Origin: Thermoproteota archaeon
GTDB lineage: Archaea > Thermoproteota > Korarchaeia > JAOZGF01 > JAOZFZ01
DNA: 64,000 bases
Assembly (NCBI GenBank): GCA_027491945.1
Contig: JAOZFZ010000008.1
Coordinates: 1-64,000 of the forward strand
Direction: 5' to 3'
A model generated the notes under the pieces. That model had not been told where the DNA came from. It saw nothing but the letters and a program-made list of their open reading frames with translations, and made no database searches. Made by a program: the position numbers and the translations under genes. This document shows, piece by piece, positions 40,404-48,756 of this stretch; position 1 is the stretch's first letter; the number at the start of each line of letters is the position of its first letter.

Positions 40404-41303
40404 ATGACAGCGCGCTTACCTGCTATTAAGGAGCTAAATGAAGATGAAGCAAAGAACTTACTTCACCCAATGCGTTTAAATCTACTGAAAGTGCTGAGTA
40501 AGAGGCCTATGTACCTTCGAGAAGCCGCAGCGGTTTTGGGTGAGAGAGAGCAAAAAATCTACTATCACGCCTCAATACTCAGTAAATGCGGGCTAATACG
40601 GCAGGTGAAAGTAGCACAGAAGAGAGGCGCAGTGGCGAAGTACTTTGCCACCGACTATGACGGGATATATCTGCCCATTAGACGAAGCTTAACATCTCTT
40701 TTAAGCGAGATGGGCTATATACCTTTTCCTTTAGACCGTTTTATGATTAACGGAAGTTTTAAGGCTAAGATGATCGTCGGATCACCAGATCCCCATGGCA
40801 GGTTTAAGCATAGAGCTAGAGATGCATATATAGCAGCCAATCTAGCCTACGTAATAGGCGCTCTTGTAGGGAAAAGTAATGCAATGGATGTCCTTCTTGA
40901 TGTGGATAACAGCCTTAGGGGGGATGAAAATATCATCCTTGTGGGAGGGCCTGTTTCAAACGTTCTAACAGATAAAATCAATAGACATCTTCCGGTTTCC
41001 TTTGATATACCTAAACACAGCATATCTTCCACTCCAACAGGCAGAACATACACAGATGAAACAACAGGTTTAATTGAACTGATCAAAAATCCCTCTAACC
41101 TGGATAGGTATGTACTGGTGATTGGTGGTCTCACGCTCAAAGGAACGCTCGCATCGGTGTTGGCCTTTCAGCAGTACATTCTTGGTGGAAAGGTTGGAGC
41201 CGGCGAAGAAGCGGAAGGATATGGTCTAGTTGTGCTAGGTGTTGACATGGATGGAGATGGAAAAGTGGATAGCTATGATGTGCTAGAGGAAGAGTTCTTT
41301 TAG
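40404..41303 (+). CDS. ArsR-like wHTH protein with a GGP-type domain and EF-hand-like tail
   Basis: About 299 aa. Residues ~10-75 are a winged helix (LLHPMRLNLLKVLSKRPMYL, REAAAVLGEREQKIYYHASI). A middle domain carries KMIVGSPDPHGRFKHRARDA and NIILVGGPVSN, as in archaeal proteins that join an HTH to an S-layer-like/GGP domain. The end has DMDGDGKVDSYDVLEEEFF, an EF-hand-like D-x-D-x-D-G loop that could bind calcium. No signal peptide or membrane segment is seen. ATG 40404 rather than TTG 40398 fits a leaderless transcript. It precedes rio2 by 15 nt. Target genes unknown. Confidence 0.7.
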   Translation: MTARLPAIKELNEDEAKNLLHPMRLNLLKVLSKRPMYLREAAAVLGEREQKIYYHASILSKCGLIRQVKVAQKRGAVAKYFATDYDGIYLPIRRSLTSLLSEMGYIPFPLDRFMINGSFKAKMIVGSPDPHGRFKHRARDAYIAANLAYVIGALVGKSNAMDVLLDVDNSLRGDENIILVGGPVSNVLTDKINRHLPVSFDIPKHSISSTPTGRTYTDETTGLIELIKNPSNLDRYVLVIGGLTLKGTLASVLAFQQYILGGKVGAGEEAEGYGLVVLGVDMDGDGKVDSYDVLEEEFF

Positions 41304-41318
41304 CACTGGTGAGAAGCG

Positions 41319-42227
41319 TTGGGAAGAAGAATTGGACGAGAAGGAGCATTTCAGCGAAGGTTCTGCCGGCTTGTGAGGGAAATATCAGAAGATGAAATCC
41401 GAATATTGAAGGAGGGAGAGCGCGAGGTAGAGAACTACTTTTATATTCCGTTAAATCTGATATCTATACGTCTCGGCTTTTCTATGGAGAGAACGCTATC
41501 TCTATGTAGATCTCTCTCGAGAAAAAAACTTATAAGGTTAGCGAGGTCCCCAGTTTACGGATTTGCAATTACCCCGAAGGGATTTGATGTTCTGGCTCTC
41601 AAACTCCTAGCAGATCGAGATGTAGTTTACGCCCTCGGCCGGAAGCTTGGGGTTGGTAAGGAATCAAACGTATTTGAAGGAAAGACTGCTGGTGGAAAGA
41701 TTATTGCTGTTAAGATTTCTAGAATGGGGAAGAGGTCCTTCTTAAAGGTTAGGCGATACAGGAATATTGAGGAGGATGTGGGTAGGTATTGGTGGTACAC
41801 CTCTTCGGTTTGGGCAGCTAAGAGGGAGTGGAAAGCATTAAACATACTTAGCAGAGTCGAGTCTAGGGTGCCAAGACCAGTAGATCGCGAGAAGCACGTG
41901 CTGGTAACGGAGAAGATAGATGGAGCGATGCTCACAAATGCATATTGGGCTGTTAGTGATCCCGAACTTCTCATCCGCGAGCTTCTTCAGGAGGTAAAAC
42001 TGTGGGTTAGGGAAGCTGGGATGACACACGGCGATTTAAGCCCTTACAATGTCCTAATAAGGGATACGGATTTTATAATTATCGATTGGCCCCAATGGGT
42101 AAATGTCACCCATCCAATGTTCAGGGCATATTTGAGGAGGGACGTCTTAAAATTGCTTGAGTTCTTCAAAAGAAAATTTGGGGTAAAGATTGATCTAGAT
42201 ACAGCCATGAGGTTTATCGCTCAATAA
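41319..42227 (+). CDS. rio2: Atypical protein kinase/ATPase RIO2
   Basis: A 302-aa RIO-family protein acting in maturation of the small ribosomal subunit. The N-terminal wHTH (residues ~20-85) is followed by the kinase core: GRKLGVGKESNVFEGKT, IIAVKISRMG, the catalytic loop MTHGDLSPYNVLI and the metal-binding IIIDWPQW. The usual D-F-P is D-W-P here. TTG 41319 is the start. Rio2 is a core archaeal protein, so essentiality is likely. The 3' end overlaps the convergent gene at 42214 by 14 nt. Confidence 0.94.
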   Translation: MGRRIGREGAFQRRFCRLVREISEDEIRILKEGEREVENYFYIPLNLISIRLGFSMERTLSLCRSLSRKKLIRLARSPVYGFAITPKGFDVLALKLLADRDVVYALGRKLGVGKESNVFEGKTAGGKIIAVKISRMGKRSFLKVRRYRNIEEDVGRYWWYTSSVWAAKREWKALNILSRVESRVPRPVDREKHVLVTEKIDGAMLTNAYWAVSDPELLIRELLQEVKLWVREAGMTHGDLSPYNVLIRDTDFIIIDWPQWVNVTHPMFRAYLRRDVLKLLEFFKRKFGVKIDLDTAMRFIAQ

Positions 42228-43605
42228 GCTGGTGTTGAGCTATCATAAGAGCCACAAAAATTGTAAAGAAGATAATTGTGTAAATGATTACTAAATTCTT
42301 GGCCTGAATCTCCCTAACTTCTTCAATTATTCTCTCAATCTCTAGATAGGCTGTCTCTGATAGATTAAGTGCAGTAAAGGAATGCTTTCTAACCTCAGAG
42401 ATCGTTAAGTTATAAGCCATATAGCCGGCACCTATCTCTCCAGCTGACCTGTTAAGAAGCTCGGTACACCGATTTAGTTTTTCCGCAGGAACACCTATAT
42501 CTATAGCCTCACCAAGCTTCATCTGCGCTCTTTTAAGTGACTTCTCGGCTGGGCGCATATATTCATCGTAGATAGCTGTTAAAAGCCGTTTTGAGAGGTT
42601 AACAGCTTCCCTAGCATTTCTTGAGGCTTCTTCGTACCTAAAGCCCTCATAAGCCTCTTCCATCACCATAATCAACTTGGCAAGATCCTGATACATTGAG
42701 AGCGCCTCACTCGTTACCTTTCCCTCTATAAGGGCCTGATGATAGGTATAATTAGCGCTTCTAAAGACCTCATGAGCCAACTTTATCTCGGGCAAGACGA
42801 TCTCTCCCCTTTGGGGGGCAATAAAGACATCCTTAGAGATGTTCTGCCCTCCACCTGGCCATAGCAGGTTTATTAAGATAAAATTATCTCCTAAATCAAC
42901 GTCTTTGGGGATGCGAAGGGTTAAGTTAATATCTCTGCGTGTACCCGGCAGTAAAGAGTCGGATGGAAATGTAAAGTTTAGGAGATCTCGCCCTTCAAGT
43001 TTAACATAGAGAACCACCTCCTCCGCTGCGACATTTCCTTCGTTTTCAATTGAGAGATTTATTGTTATGCTTTCTCCGCGTGTGAGGACATGAGGTATTC
43101 TAAGATTTAAAATCGAAAACTGAAGGATGCTTTCACGTATGAAAACTTGGAAAGGGGGACTAGCCAAACGTTTAACATCAGACTTAGAACTGTTTAGATT
43201 AAAATAATATAAGAGAAGACGGAAGGGGTAATAACCGGTCTTAATTCTCAGTGGAATCTTAATGGATAATGGCGAGAGAGATATCTGACCTCCAGGTTCG
43301 AGCACATCATCAATTACCTGTTCTGTAGTGTTCCAAGGGAGGATAAGTTGAAGCTTTATGAGAAAGATAGACTGATCCTGCAAGTTTAATATGCTTATAT
43401 TCTCAAAAATTAGCTCATCTGATGTAAAATAGTGGCGATTATCAAAATCGAAGAAGATAAAAACCCCATCTAAGGAGGAAAAGCTGTAGGTAGATTGAGA
43501 GACCCCATTTTGCAAAAATGATGTAAAAATGACCGATGCTAACAGTATTGCGAGAACGTAAGAAGAGCTTCTCCTTTGACTGATCAAAGCCCGTTCACAT
43601 CCCAC
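42214..43605 (-). CDS. Secreted, membrane-anchored protein with CARDB/NEW3-like domain
   Basis: A 463-aa extracytoplasmic protein: signal sequence/anchor at ~16-37, several Asn-x-Ser/Thr sites, a beta-sandwich domain near 165-265 (IPHVLTRGESITINLSIENE) of CARDB/NEW3 type, a long helical region (~280-430) and a C-terminal transmembrane helix near 437-456. Likely outer-surface structural or adhesion function, inferred. It converges with rio2. A promoter region separates it from the divergent DUF460 gene. Confidence 0.7.
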   Translation of the reverse strand: MGCERALISQRRSSSYVLAILLASVIFTSFLQNGVSQSTYSFSSLDGVFIFFDFDNRHYFTSDELIFENISILNLQDQSIFLIKLQLILPWNTTEQVIDDVLEPGGQISLSPLSIKIPLRIKTGYYPFRLLLYYFNLNSSKSDVKRLASPPFQVFIRESILQFSILNLRIPHVLTRGESITINLSIENEGNVAAEEVVLYVKLEGRDLLNFTFPSDSLLPGTRRDINLTLRIPKDVDLGDNFILINLLWPGGGQNISKDVFIAPQRGEIVLPEIKLAHEVFRSANYTYHQALIEGKVTSEALSMYQDLAKLIMVMEEAYEGFRYEEASRNAREAVNLSKRLLTAIYDEYMRPAEKSLKRAQMKLGEAIDIGVPAEKLNRCTELLNRSAGEIGAGYMAYNLTISEVRKHSFTALNLSETAYLEIERIIEEVREIQAKNLVIIYTIIFFTIFVALMIAQHQLIER

Positions 43606-43734
43606 ACTAACTTACCTTGAGACAAATCTGAGGCTAATCCATTAAGCTGTGATGAAAGTAGGTTTAAATAGATTAGCCACATGTTGGATTCAGACACCAG
43701 GTCCTCGAAAGAGCTGCTTTAGCAATTACAGAGG

Positions 43735-45033
43735 GTGAAGCAACTGGTCAGCCGAAAACCAACAATAGTGGGTGTTGATCCCGGGGACACTACGGGCATA
43801 GCCATTCTTGGGATTGATGGAGAAATTCTCTCGACAAAGTCGCTGAAAAAGCCGCATATAAGTGGGGTGTTAGACTATATATTAGCGAAGGGAGTCCCCG
43901 TAATAATTGCCGTTGATAAGCAAGAGGCGCCTAAACTTGTCTACAGACTTGCGGCAATATTGAAAGCCGTTGTTTTCTCACCAAAACAGGATTTGACAAG
44001 AGAAGAGAAAAGAGCACTTCTTTTGGAGGCCTTTAAAGGGGTAACTCTATCCTCTCTTTCTCAGCACGAGAAAGATGCACTTGCCGCAGCCTATAAGGCC
44101 TATAAGGCGAATAAGAACCTTTTACTTCGTGTTGAGGCCCACAGCATGGAGAAGCAGGGCAAGGCTTGCGACGAACGGGTGAAGGTCTCAGTAATAAAGG
44201 GAAGCTCCATTCATGATGCCATCATTCACGTGGGAGAGAGAAGCAAGAAAGAAAAGAGAAAGAGACCGCTCACACGAAAGGTAATGGACGAGAAAACTGA
44301 GCTTATAAGCAGATTGGAATTTCTCGCTAGGGAGCTCAAAAAGGAAAAGGCAATAAAGAGGGGGTTATTAGAGGAGAGCAGAGGGTTAAGGAAAAGAATA
44401 GCCCAGTTGGAAGAAGATATAGATATCATCAGAAGGAGATTGAGGGAAAAAATTCAGCGAGATGCTATAATCGCTATGAAAAATCGGGAAATTAAAGGGT
44501 TAAAGGACATCTTGAGAAGAGAGCAAGCCATAAGAGAGAGGTGGGTCAAGAAGTGTGATTTCCTTACCTACCTCCTCAAGGGGCTTCTTAATTTGTTTAA
44601 TACACCCCTCATTCCCGTCTGTGAGGACCTAACGTCTCCTCAGGTTGAAGCTTCAGTTGAAATGTTTAAGTGGCTCAAGCCTGAGCACATCTACGCGATA
44701 AATCCCTTCAAGGTAGATGCAGCTGCTGTGAATAGCCTAAAGAGGGCTGGGATAAGGAAGGTGCTTGTTGAGATTAGCTGGAAGGGCAGATATCCAGAAA
44801 AGGCAAAGACATTGGCGGCTAAACTGCGCCCTATAGATCTCCTCTTCATAGATAAGGAGGAAATACACCCCATAAGGATGGGAGAAAGGTACATCGCCTG
44901 CTTGCATATTCCCAAAGGAAGTAAAAGGGATCTTCAAGAGAATAAAGAGGATTGGCTAACCAAAATGATAGACTCTTATAGGAGAAGTAGAAAATCCTAC
45001 TTTGTGCTTTCTTCAATGCAAAAAACCAAGTAA
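43735..45033 (+). CDS. DUF460 family protein (RNase H-fold, coiled coil)
   Basis: A 432-aa protein of the archaeal DUF460 family (COG2433). Residues ~10-130 form an RNase H-like domain (PTIVGVDPGDTTGIAILG, with a conserved Asp, related to RuvC/YqgF). Residues ~185-285 are coiled coil. The C-terminal part has KWLKPEHIYAINPFKVDAAA and 'RPIDLLFIDKEEIHPIRMG'. Nuclease activity has been proposed for the fold but is unproven. GTG 43735. Confidence 0.82.
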   Translation: MKQLVSRKPTIVGVDPGDTTGIAILGIDGEILSTKSLKKPHISGVLDYILAKGVPVIIAVDKQEAPKLVYRLAAILKAVVFSPKQDLTREEKRALLLEAFKGVTLSSLSQHEKDALAAAYKAYKANKNLLLRVEAHSMEKQGKACDERVKVSVIKGSSIHDAIIHVGERSKKEKRKRPLTRKVMDEKTELISRLEFLARELKKEKAIKRGLLEESRGLRKRIAQLEEDIDIIRRRLREKIQRDAIIAMKNREIKGLKDILRREQAIRERWVKKCDFLTYLLKGLLNLFNTPLIPVCEDLTSPQVEASVEMFKWLKPEHIYAINPFKVDAAAVNSLKRAGIRKVLVEISWKGRYPEKAKTLAAKLRPIDLLFIDKEEIHPIRMGERYIACLHIPKGSKRDLQENKEDWLTKMIDSYRRSRKSYFVLSSMQKTK

Positions 45034-45076
45034 ACAGTAAGTTACCAGCTATTCCTGCGTGAACAGAGTTATGCTC

Positions 45077-45928
45077 TCAGCTGGTGACGTAGGAGTCTTG
45101 AGTAGAGACGTTCAACGGCATCCAGAGATAAGGAGCTGTTGAACGAGTTAAAAGAAGATCTAGATCGCGTCTAGAAAGACGTATGGTGAATAGAATGCTC
45201 CAATTGAATTTAGATTTTGTGGCCAATGCATAAACTAGCAGTAAAATTTGCTTTAGCTCTTTTAAGGGAGGTTTCGCTCTTTCAAGTCCACCTTTCAGCA
45301 GGGATAGAACAACTTTATTACCGCTTGTCTGTCGGGTGAATGAACTGGGAACTATAGTACTTATGGTGTGGAAATCAGGCAATTTAAGTGTAGCAATTGC
45401 CGAGATAAGCATTCGAAGAAACCCTCCAAGCAGCTCGATATTGTATGCACCGATTACACGGTCAGTTGTGGCCTCTATCTTTCGGGTTAAGACGTCCATA
45501 CCGCCTTCCTTTGACCAGAAAACATCTTCGAATTCTGAGAGAGACATATTAAGCCCCATTTCCCTTAGCATCTCGGAGAGCAGGCGTGACCTGTCTCTCC
45601 TTGTTGCAAACCATCCCCTTAACCCCATTCTCCTGTAAAATTCAACCCTCAGTTCCGTAATCGATGAAAAGTTAGACCTGACGTTATTATCCCGGGCGAA
45701 GACGTAGAAGTACTTATAGAGAACCTTTACGATGCCGTTCGCAAGTTTCTCATCACCAATTATGTATTTCGGCAGCGACTCATCGATTTCCACTCTGCGC
45801 TTACCAAGCTGAAGATCAAAGAATTGAATTAGAGAGCTGACAAGATCAGCATGAACACCAACCTTTAGCCAATTTGGATGGATAAAACCTTTTCTTATCG
45901 AAAATCGAAGCAGCTCTCGCCCAAACAT
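45077..45928 (-). CDS. DUF790/Bax1-like protein lacking the nuclease region
   Basis: 283 aa resembling the N-terminal and central parts of DUF790/Bax1: 'ELLRFSIRKGFIHPNWLKVG', then GDEKLANGIVKVLYKYFYVF and DRVIGAYNIELLGGFLRML. Bax1 is the nuclease partner of the XPB helicase in some archaea, usually about 400-450 aa. This one stops early and no catalytic acidic cluster is evident after residue 200. XPB is not in the window. It lies 21 nt after the DUF4443-like gene in the same direction. Assignment moderate. Confidence 0.5.
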   Translation of the reverse strand: MFGRELLRFSIRKGFIHPNWLKVGVHADLVSSLIQFFDLQLGKRRVEIDESLPKYIIGDEKLANGIVKVLYKYFYVFARDNNVRSNFSSITELRVEFYRRMGLRGWFATRRDRSRLLSEMLREMGLNMSLSEFEDVFWSKEGGMDVLTRKIEATTDRVIGAYNIELLGGFLRMLISAIATLKLPDFHTISTIVPSSFTRQTSGNKVVLSLLKGGLERAKPPLKELKQILLLVYALATKSKFNWSILFTIRLSRRDLDLLLTRSTAPYLWMPLNVSTQDSYVTS

Positions 45929-45949
45929 AGAAAAACACCGAATTAACAG

Positions 45950-46579
45950 CTACTCCTGACAGTCGCTGAGCAGGGTTATGGCAGCCATTATAGCGCCGTT
46001 TAGGGCTGTTTTGGGCGTTTCACCTCCGGTTATTATTAAGGCGTCACCGCTTTCCATCCTAAACTTTTTCAGGATGGACTTAGCGAAACGGGGATATTCT
46101 GCAGAAACGTTAGAAAGGCTTGGCATGAACAACACGCCATCCTGGTAGACGAGTGTCACAGCTCCCATAGCCCCTTCCTTTACAGCGGCATCTCTCTGCT
46201 CAATCCCCTTTTTCACTTTCTCACCCCCTCTCTTGACTAAAACCGCTACATGAAAACTTCCAAGCTTCAAATCTTTAATCTCCGGCGTTGCATCGACCAT
46301 TAACTGTGAGGTTAGCTCACGGTACAATGCTAGCCCCTTTTGAGTAAGGCGGCATCCTCTTCTGTCAACTTGGACTAGGTTTCTCCGCTTTAATTTGTTA
46401 ACTATTGTTCTTGTAGCCCCTTCGCCGATGCCAAGTCTTTTTGAGAGCTTCTTTCTGCCTATCGGAGCAAATGAACCCATTGTTAAAATAGACAGAACTA
46501 AGTCGGCTGCTGAGAAGGATGGAACTGGTCCTAAACGCCCATCCCTAATGGAGGAGAGCAAGGAGGTTAAGGCTTCCAT
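45950..46579 (-). CDS. wHTH protein, DUF4443-like
   Basis: A 209-aa protein with an N-terminal winged helix (FSAADLVLSILTMGSFAPIG, RKKLSKRLGIGEGATRTIVN, LVQVDRRGCRLTQKG) and a C-terminal ~120-residue domain containing FHVAVLVKRGGEKVKKGIEQ, RDAAVKEGAMGAVTLVYQDG and 'DALIITGGETPKTALNGAIM'. This combination resembles archaeal DUF4443 regulators, whose C-terminal domain may bind a small molecule. It leads the operon with the Bax1-like gene. Confidence 0.7.
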   Translation of the reverse strand: MEALTSLLSSIRDGRLGPVPSFSAADLVLSILTMGSFAPIGRKKLSKRLGIGEGATRTIVNKLKRRNLVQVDRRGCRLTQKGLALYRELTSQLMVDATPEIKDLKLGSFHVAVLVKRGGEKVKKGIEQRDAAVKEGAMGAVTLVYQDGVLFMPSLSNVSAEYPRFAKSILKKFRMESGDALIITGGETPKTALNGAIMAAITLLSDCQE

Positions 46580-46632
46580 GTTGAGGGAGAAATAGCCGAG
46601 AATGTTTAAAAAAGTAGAGTTTTAGGAGAGCA

Positions 46633-46995
46633 TTACCCCATGATCACACGGTAGATGAGCTTAGCCCCTTTAACCTCTATCTCCCTCACTTCAAAGAAGT
46701 CGATTTCACCATGCGCAGAGAGATACTTACCCCTCTTAAGAGCATTTGTAAATTCTGACTTTTTGATCTTGAGAGTTGGACCTATAGTTGGGTCAGGTAG
46801 TTTCATGATCCTTTCACGAGAAAAGAAGTTCTCTAACTCCTTTTTCTTAAAATGGTACTCTTTTGCTACTGCAAGGCCTGCATAAGCGGAGGGGCTTTCA
46901 CGCCGAAGGTCTACAATTTTAACAATTTGAGGAGCTTTCCTTCTCTGAAACTGGTACAAGAGATGAGAACCAATAACTTCACGCAATTCGCACAC
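46633..46995 (-). CDS. Hypothetical 120-aa protein
   Basis: A basic alpha/beta protein starting at GTG 46995 (MCELREVIGSHLLYQFQRRK), with GGAGGGG upstream. Notable stretches are KIVDLRRESPSAYAGLAVAK and DPTIGPTLKIKKSEFTNALK. I do not recognise a domain. No signal peptide or membrane helix. The gene is separate from the DUF4443-like operon by 53 nt and divergent from Hjc. Confidence 0.6.
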   Translation of the reverse strand: MCELREVIGSHLLYQFQRRKAPQIVKIVDLRRESPSAYAGLAVAKEYHFKKKELENFFSRERIMKLPDPTIGPTLKIKKSEFTNALKRGKYLSAHGEIDFFEVREIEVKGAKLIYRVIMG

Positions 46996-47129
46996 CCCTC
47001 CAAGCCGTCTAGAAACCTAATGGAACTGTTAAACAAATGATCAGATGGGCTTTTATATTTTTCTTTATTTAAAACGAAACAAAAAATAGCAGAAGACGAA
47101 ACGTTCACCGGATAGGTGGTTGAGGTTAT

Positions 47130-47570
47130 ATGGCCAGTCGAGGAGATAGAGCCGAGAGGGAATTGCTTAGAGAGCTTAAGAGAATGGGTTTTTGCGGTTT
47201 TAGAATTCCTGCTAGCGGTAGGGGATCTAAAGAGCGTCTTCCAGATTTGGTTGTTGCTCACAGGGAGAGCGGAATTAGGCTTGCAATTGAGGTAAAGAGA
47301 ACAAGCAAAGATAGGGTCTACATTAAGAGAGGAGAAATAAATGGACTGATACGGATTGCAACATGCTTTCGAGCAGTGCCCCTGATAGCTGTAAGGTTTG
47401 GTGGAGAGGGAGACTATTGTTTTACGCTTGCAGAGCTTGGGAGTGATGAGCGAAATATAAAAATTGTAAGAAATAAGTTAAAATTATTCAAACTGGAGAG
47501 ACTGGGCGACACAAGGTTCTTAGCCTGTCTTAGGGATCAGACAACCAAAATTTTAAACGTAGAGTGCTAA
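47130..47570 (+). CDS. hjc: Archaeal Holliday junction resolvase Hjc
   Basis: A 146-aa structure-specific endonuclease of the PD-(D/E)xK fold. E9/E11, FRIPASGRGSKERLPDLVV with S29 and D39, and AIEVKRT with E54 and K56 are the expected catalytic residues. It resolves four-way DNA junctions as a dimer. The C-terminal extension (~residues 120-146) is longer than usual. It is followed with 7-nt frame overlap by the coiled-coil gene, forming an operon with two uncharacterised genes. Confidence 0.93.
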   Translation: MASRGDRAERELLRELKRMGFCGFRIPASGRGSKERLPDLVVAHRESGIRLAIEVKRTSKDRVYIKRGEINGLIRIATCFRAVPLIAVRFGGEGDYCFTLAELGSDERNIKIVRNKLKLFKLERLGDTRFLACLRDQTTKILNVEC

Positions 47571-47599
47571 AGGGGAAAAGAGGAAGAGGCGTGAGCTTT

Positions 47600-48154
47600 A
47601 TGGGAATAGAAGAAGAAGTTAGTCTTCTTTTGAAAATAAGAGAGAAGTATCAGAACCAATTGAAGGAAATGGAGAAAAAAGTAGAAGAGGTAAAATTGCT
47701 TATAAGCGTTATAGATCGGTTTTTGGCTGAGAAATCGTTCACAAAGGCTGTCGACCTTTCAAAGACAGAAAAAACACCGAAATTGATAGCAGGGGAGACC
47801 ATAGAACTTGTTTCAAGTAAAGGAGAGCCCCTGGGTAGGGTTAAGGTGACCGAGAGTGAGGTAGAGATCATCCCAAACCCCTCCCTAAATCTTGATGTGA
47901 GGACTCCTCCTTTCTCTCCCTTTCTAATACGCAAGGTTCTGTTGGGAATGAAGCTAGCGGATGAAAATGCTAGAGTTAGGGGAGAGTTGAAGAAGGAGGA
48001 CGTCATGGACTTTAAGGTTGAGGAGGTCGACAATATCCTTCGAAAGATTCTTGTGAGAAATTATAGAGATCCAAACCGTATTAAACAGATTGTACGTGCG
48101 GCAAAATGGACGTTCGAAACAATGATAAAGAATATGAGAGAGCGAAGAGGATAG
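47600..48154 (+). CDS. Coiled-coil protein of unknown function, Hjc operon
   Basis: About 184 aa from ATG 47600 (MGIEEEVSLLL, with GTGAGC upstream; an earlier in-frame ATG at 47564 overlaps hjc by 7 nt). Residues ~5-50 are a coiled coil; residues ~65-105 are a small beta segment (ETIELVSSKGEPLGRVKVTE); the rest is helical and basic (PNRIKQIVRAAKWTFETMIK). No known domain recognised. It overlaps the next gene by 49 nt. Confidence 0.6.
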   Translation: MGIEEEVSLLLKIREKYQNQLKEMEKKVEEVKLLISVIDRFLAEKSFTKAVDLSKTEKTPKLIAGETIELVSSKGEPLGRVKVTESEVEIIPNPSLNLDVRTPPFSPFLIRKVLLGMKLADENARVRGELKKEDVMDFKVEEVDNILRKILVRNYRDPNRIKQIVRAAKWTFETMIKNMRERRG

Positions 48155-48756
48155 AGAGGGAGATTGAGGAGTTTTACTCAATATTTATTGACACAGTTCG
48201 TACTCTCCCCCATTGGCTTCAAGAGTTAATAATGGCGAGAAAAATACTCATATTCAAGCTTATCTATAACTTCTTATGGAAGGTTGAGAGAGCCATTCAA
48301 GACAAGAAGACTTTTCTTGCATCCTGTGTATACATCTCACTAAGGCTGATTGAAGCCTCTCCCTGCTTCAACGATGAACAAATCACAAAGCCCTTCATAG
48401 CCAAACACCTGAAAGTGCACGTTAACACGCTGAAGTGGTATGTGAATAGGGTAGAGAAGGAGTTAGGGCTTAAGAAAATTCTTGTGAAGACCAAGCCGTT
48501 TTACATGTACCCGAATAGTTCTCTGTTCAGACTTATGGAGGTAATAGTGGAAAGCTGTGTTGAGAAGCATCTATTAATCGCCTACATGGATGGAATATCT
48601 AACTTGGAGGGGTTTGTTGTCAATAACTCTTTTCTTGACGCATCGTATAAGGTAAAGAGGCTTGTACCCGATGAGATCTCCGGTGTAGCCGAAGAAATAA
48701 TCCTTGACTTAGTAAAGGAGAAGGCTGCCAAACTTTTAGCCCTACATGCAGTCTAA
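48106..48756 (+). CDS. Orphan cyclin-fold (TFB/TFIIB-like single repeat) protein
   Basis: A 216-aa protein without a zinc ribbon. The segment TFLASCVYISLRLIEASPCF followed by IAKHLKVHVNTLKWYVNRVE (residues ~69-116) resembles one cyclin-like repeat of TFB, whose usual features are A-x-x-Y-I-A-x-R, a DNA-contacting helix-turn-helix and a final L-G-L. The C-terminal ~90 residues are helical with no match seen. It overlaps the coiled-coil gene (49 nt) and ends 15 nt into the convergent glycosyltransferase. The fold call is tentative. Confidence 0.5.
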   Translation: MDVRNNDKEYERAKRIEREIEEFYSIFIDTVRTLPHWLQELIMARKILIFKLIYNFLWKVERAIQDKKTFLASCVYISLRLIEASPCFNDEQITKPFIAKHLKVHVNTLKWYVNRVEKELGLKKILVKTKPFYMYPNSSLFRLMEVIVESCVEKHLLIAYMDGISNLEGFVVNNSFLDASYKVKRLVPDEISGVAEEIILDLVKEKAAKLLALHAV

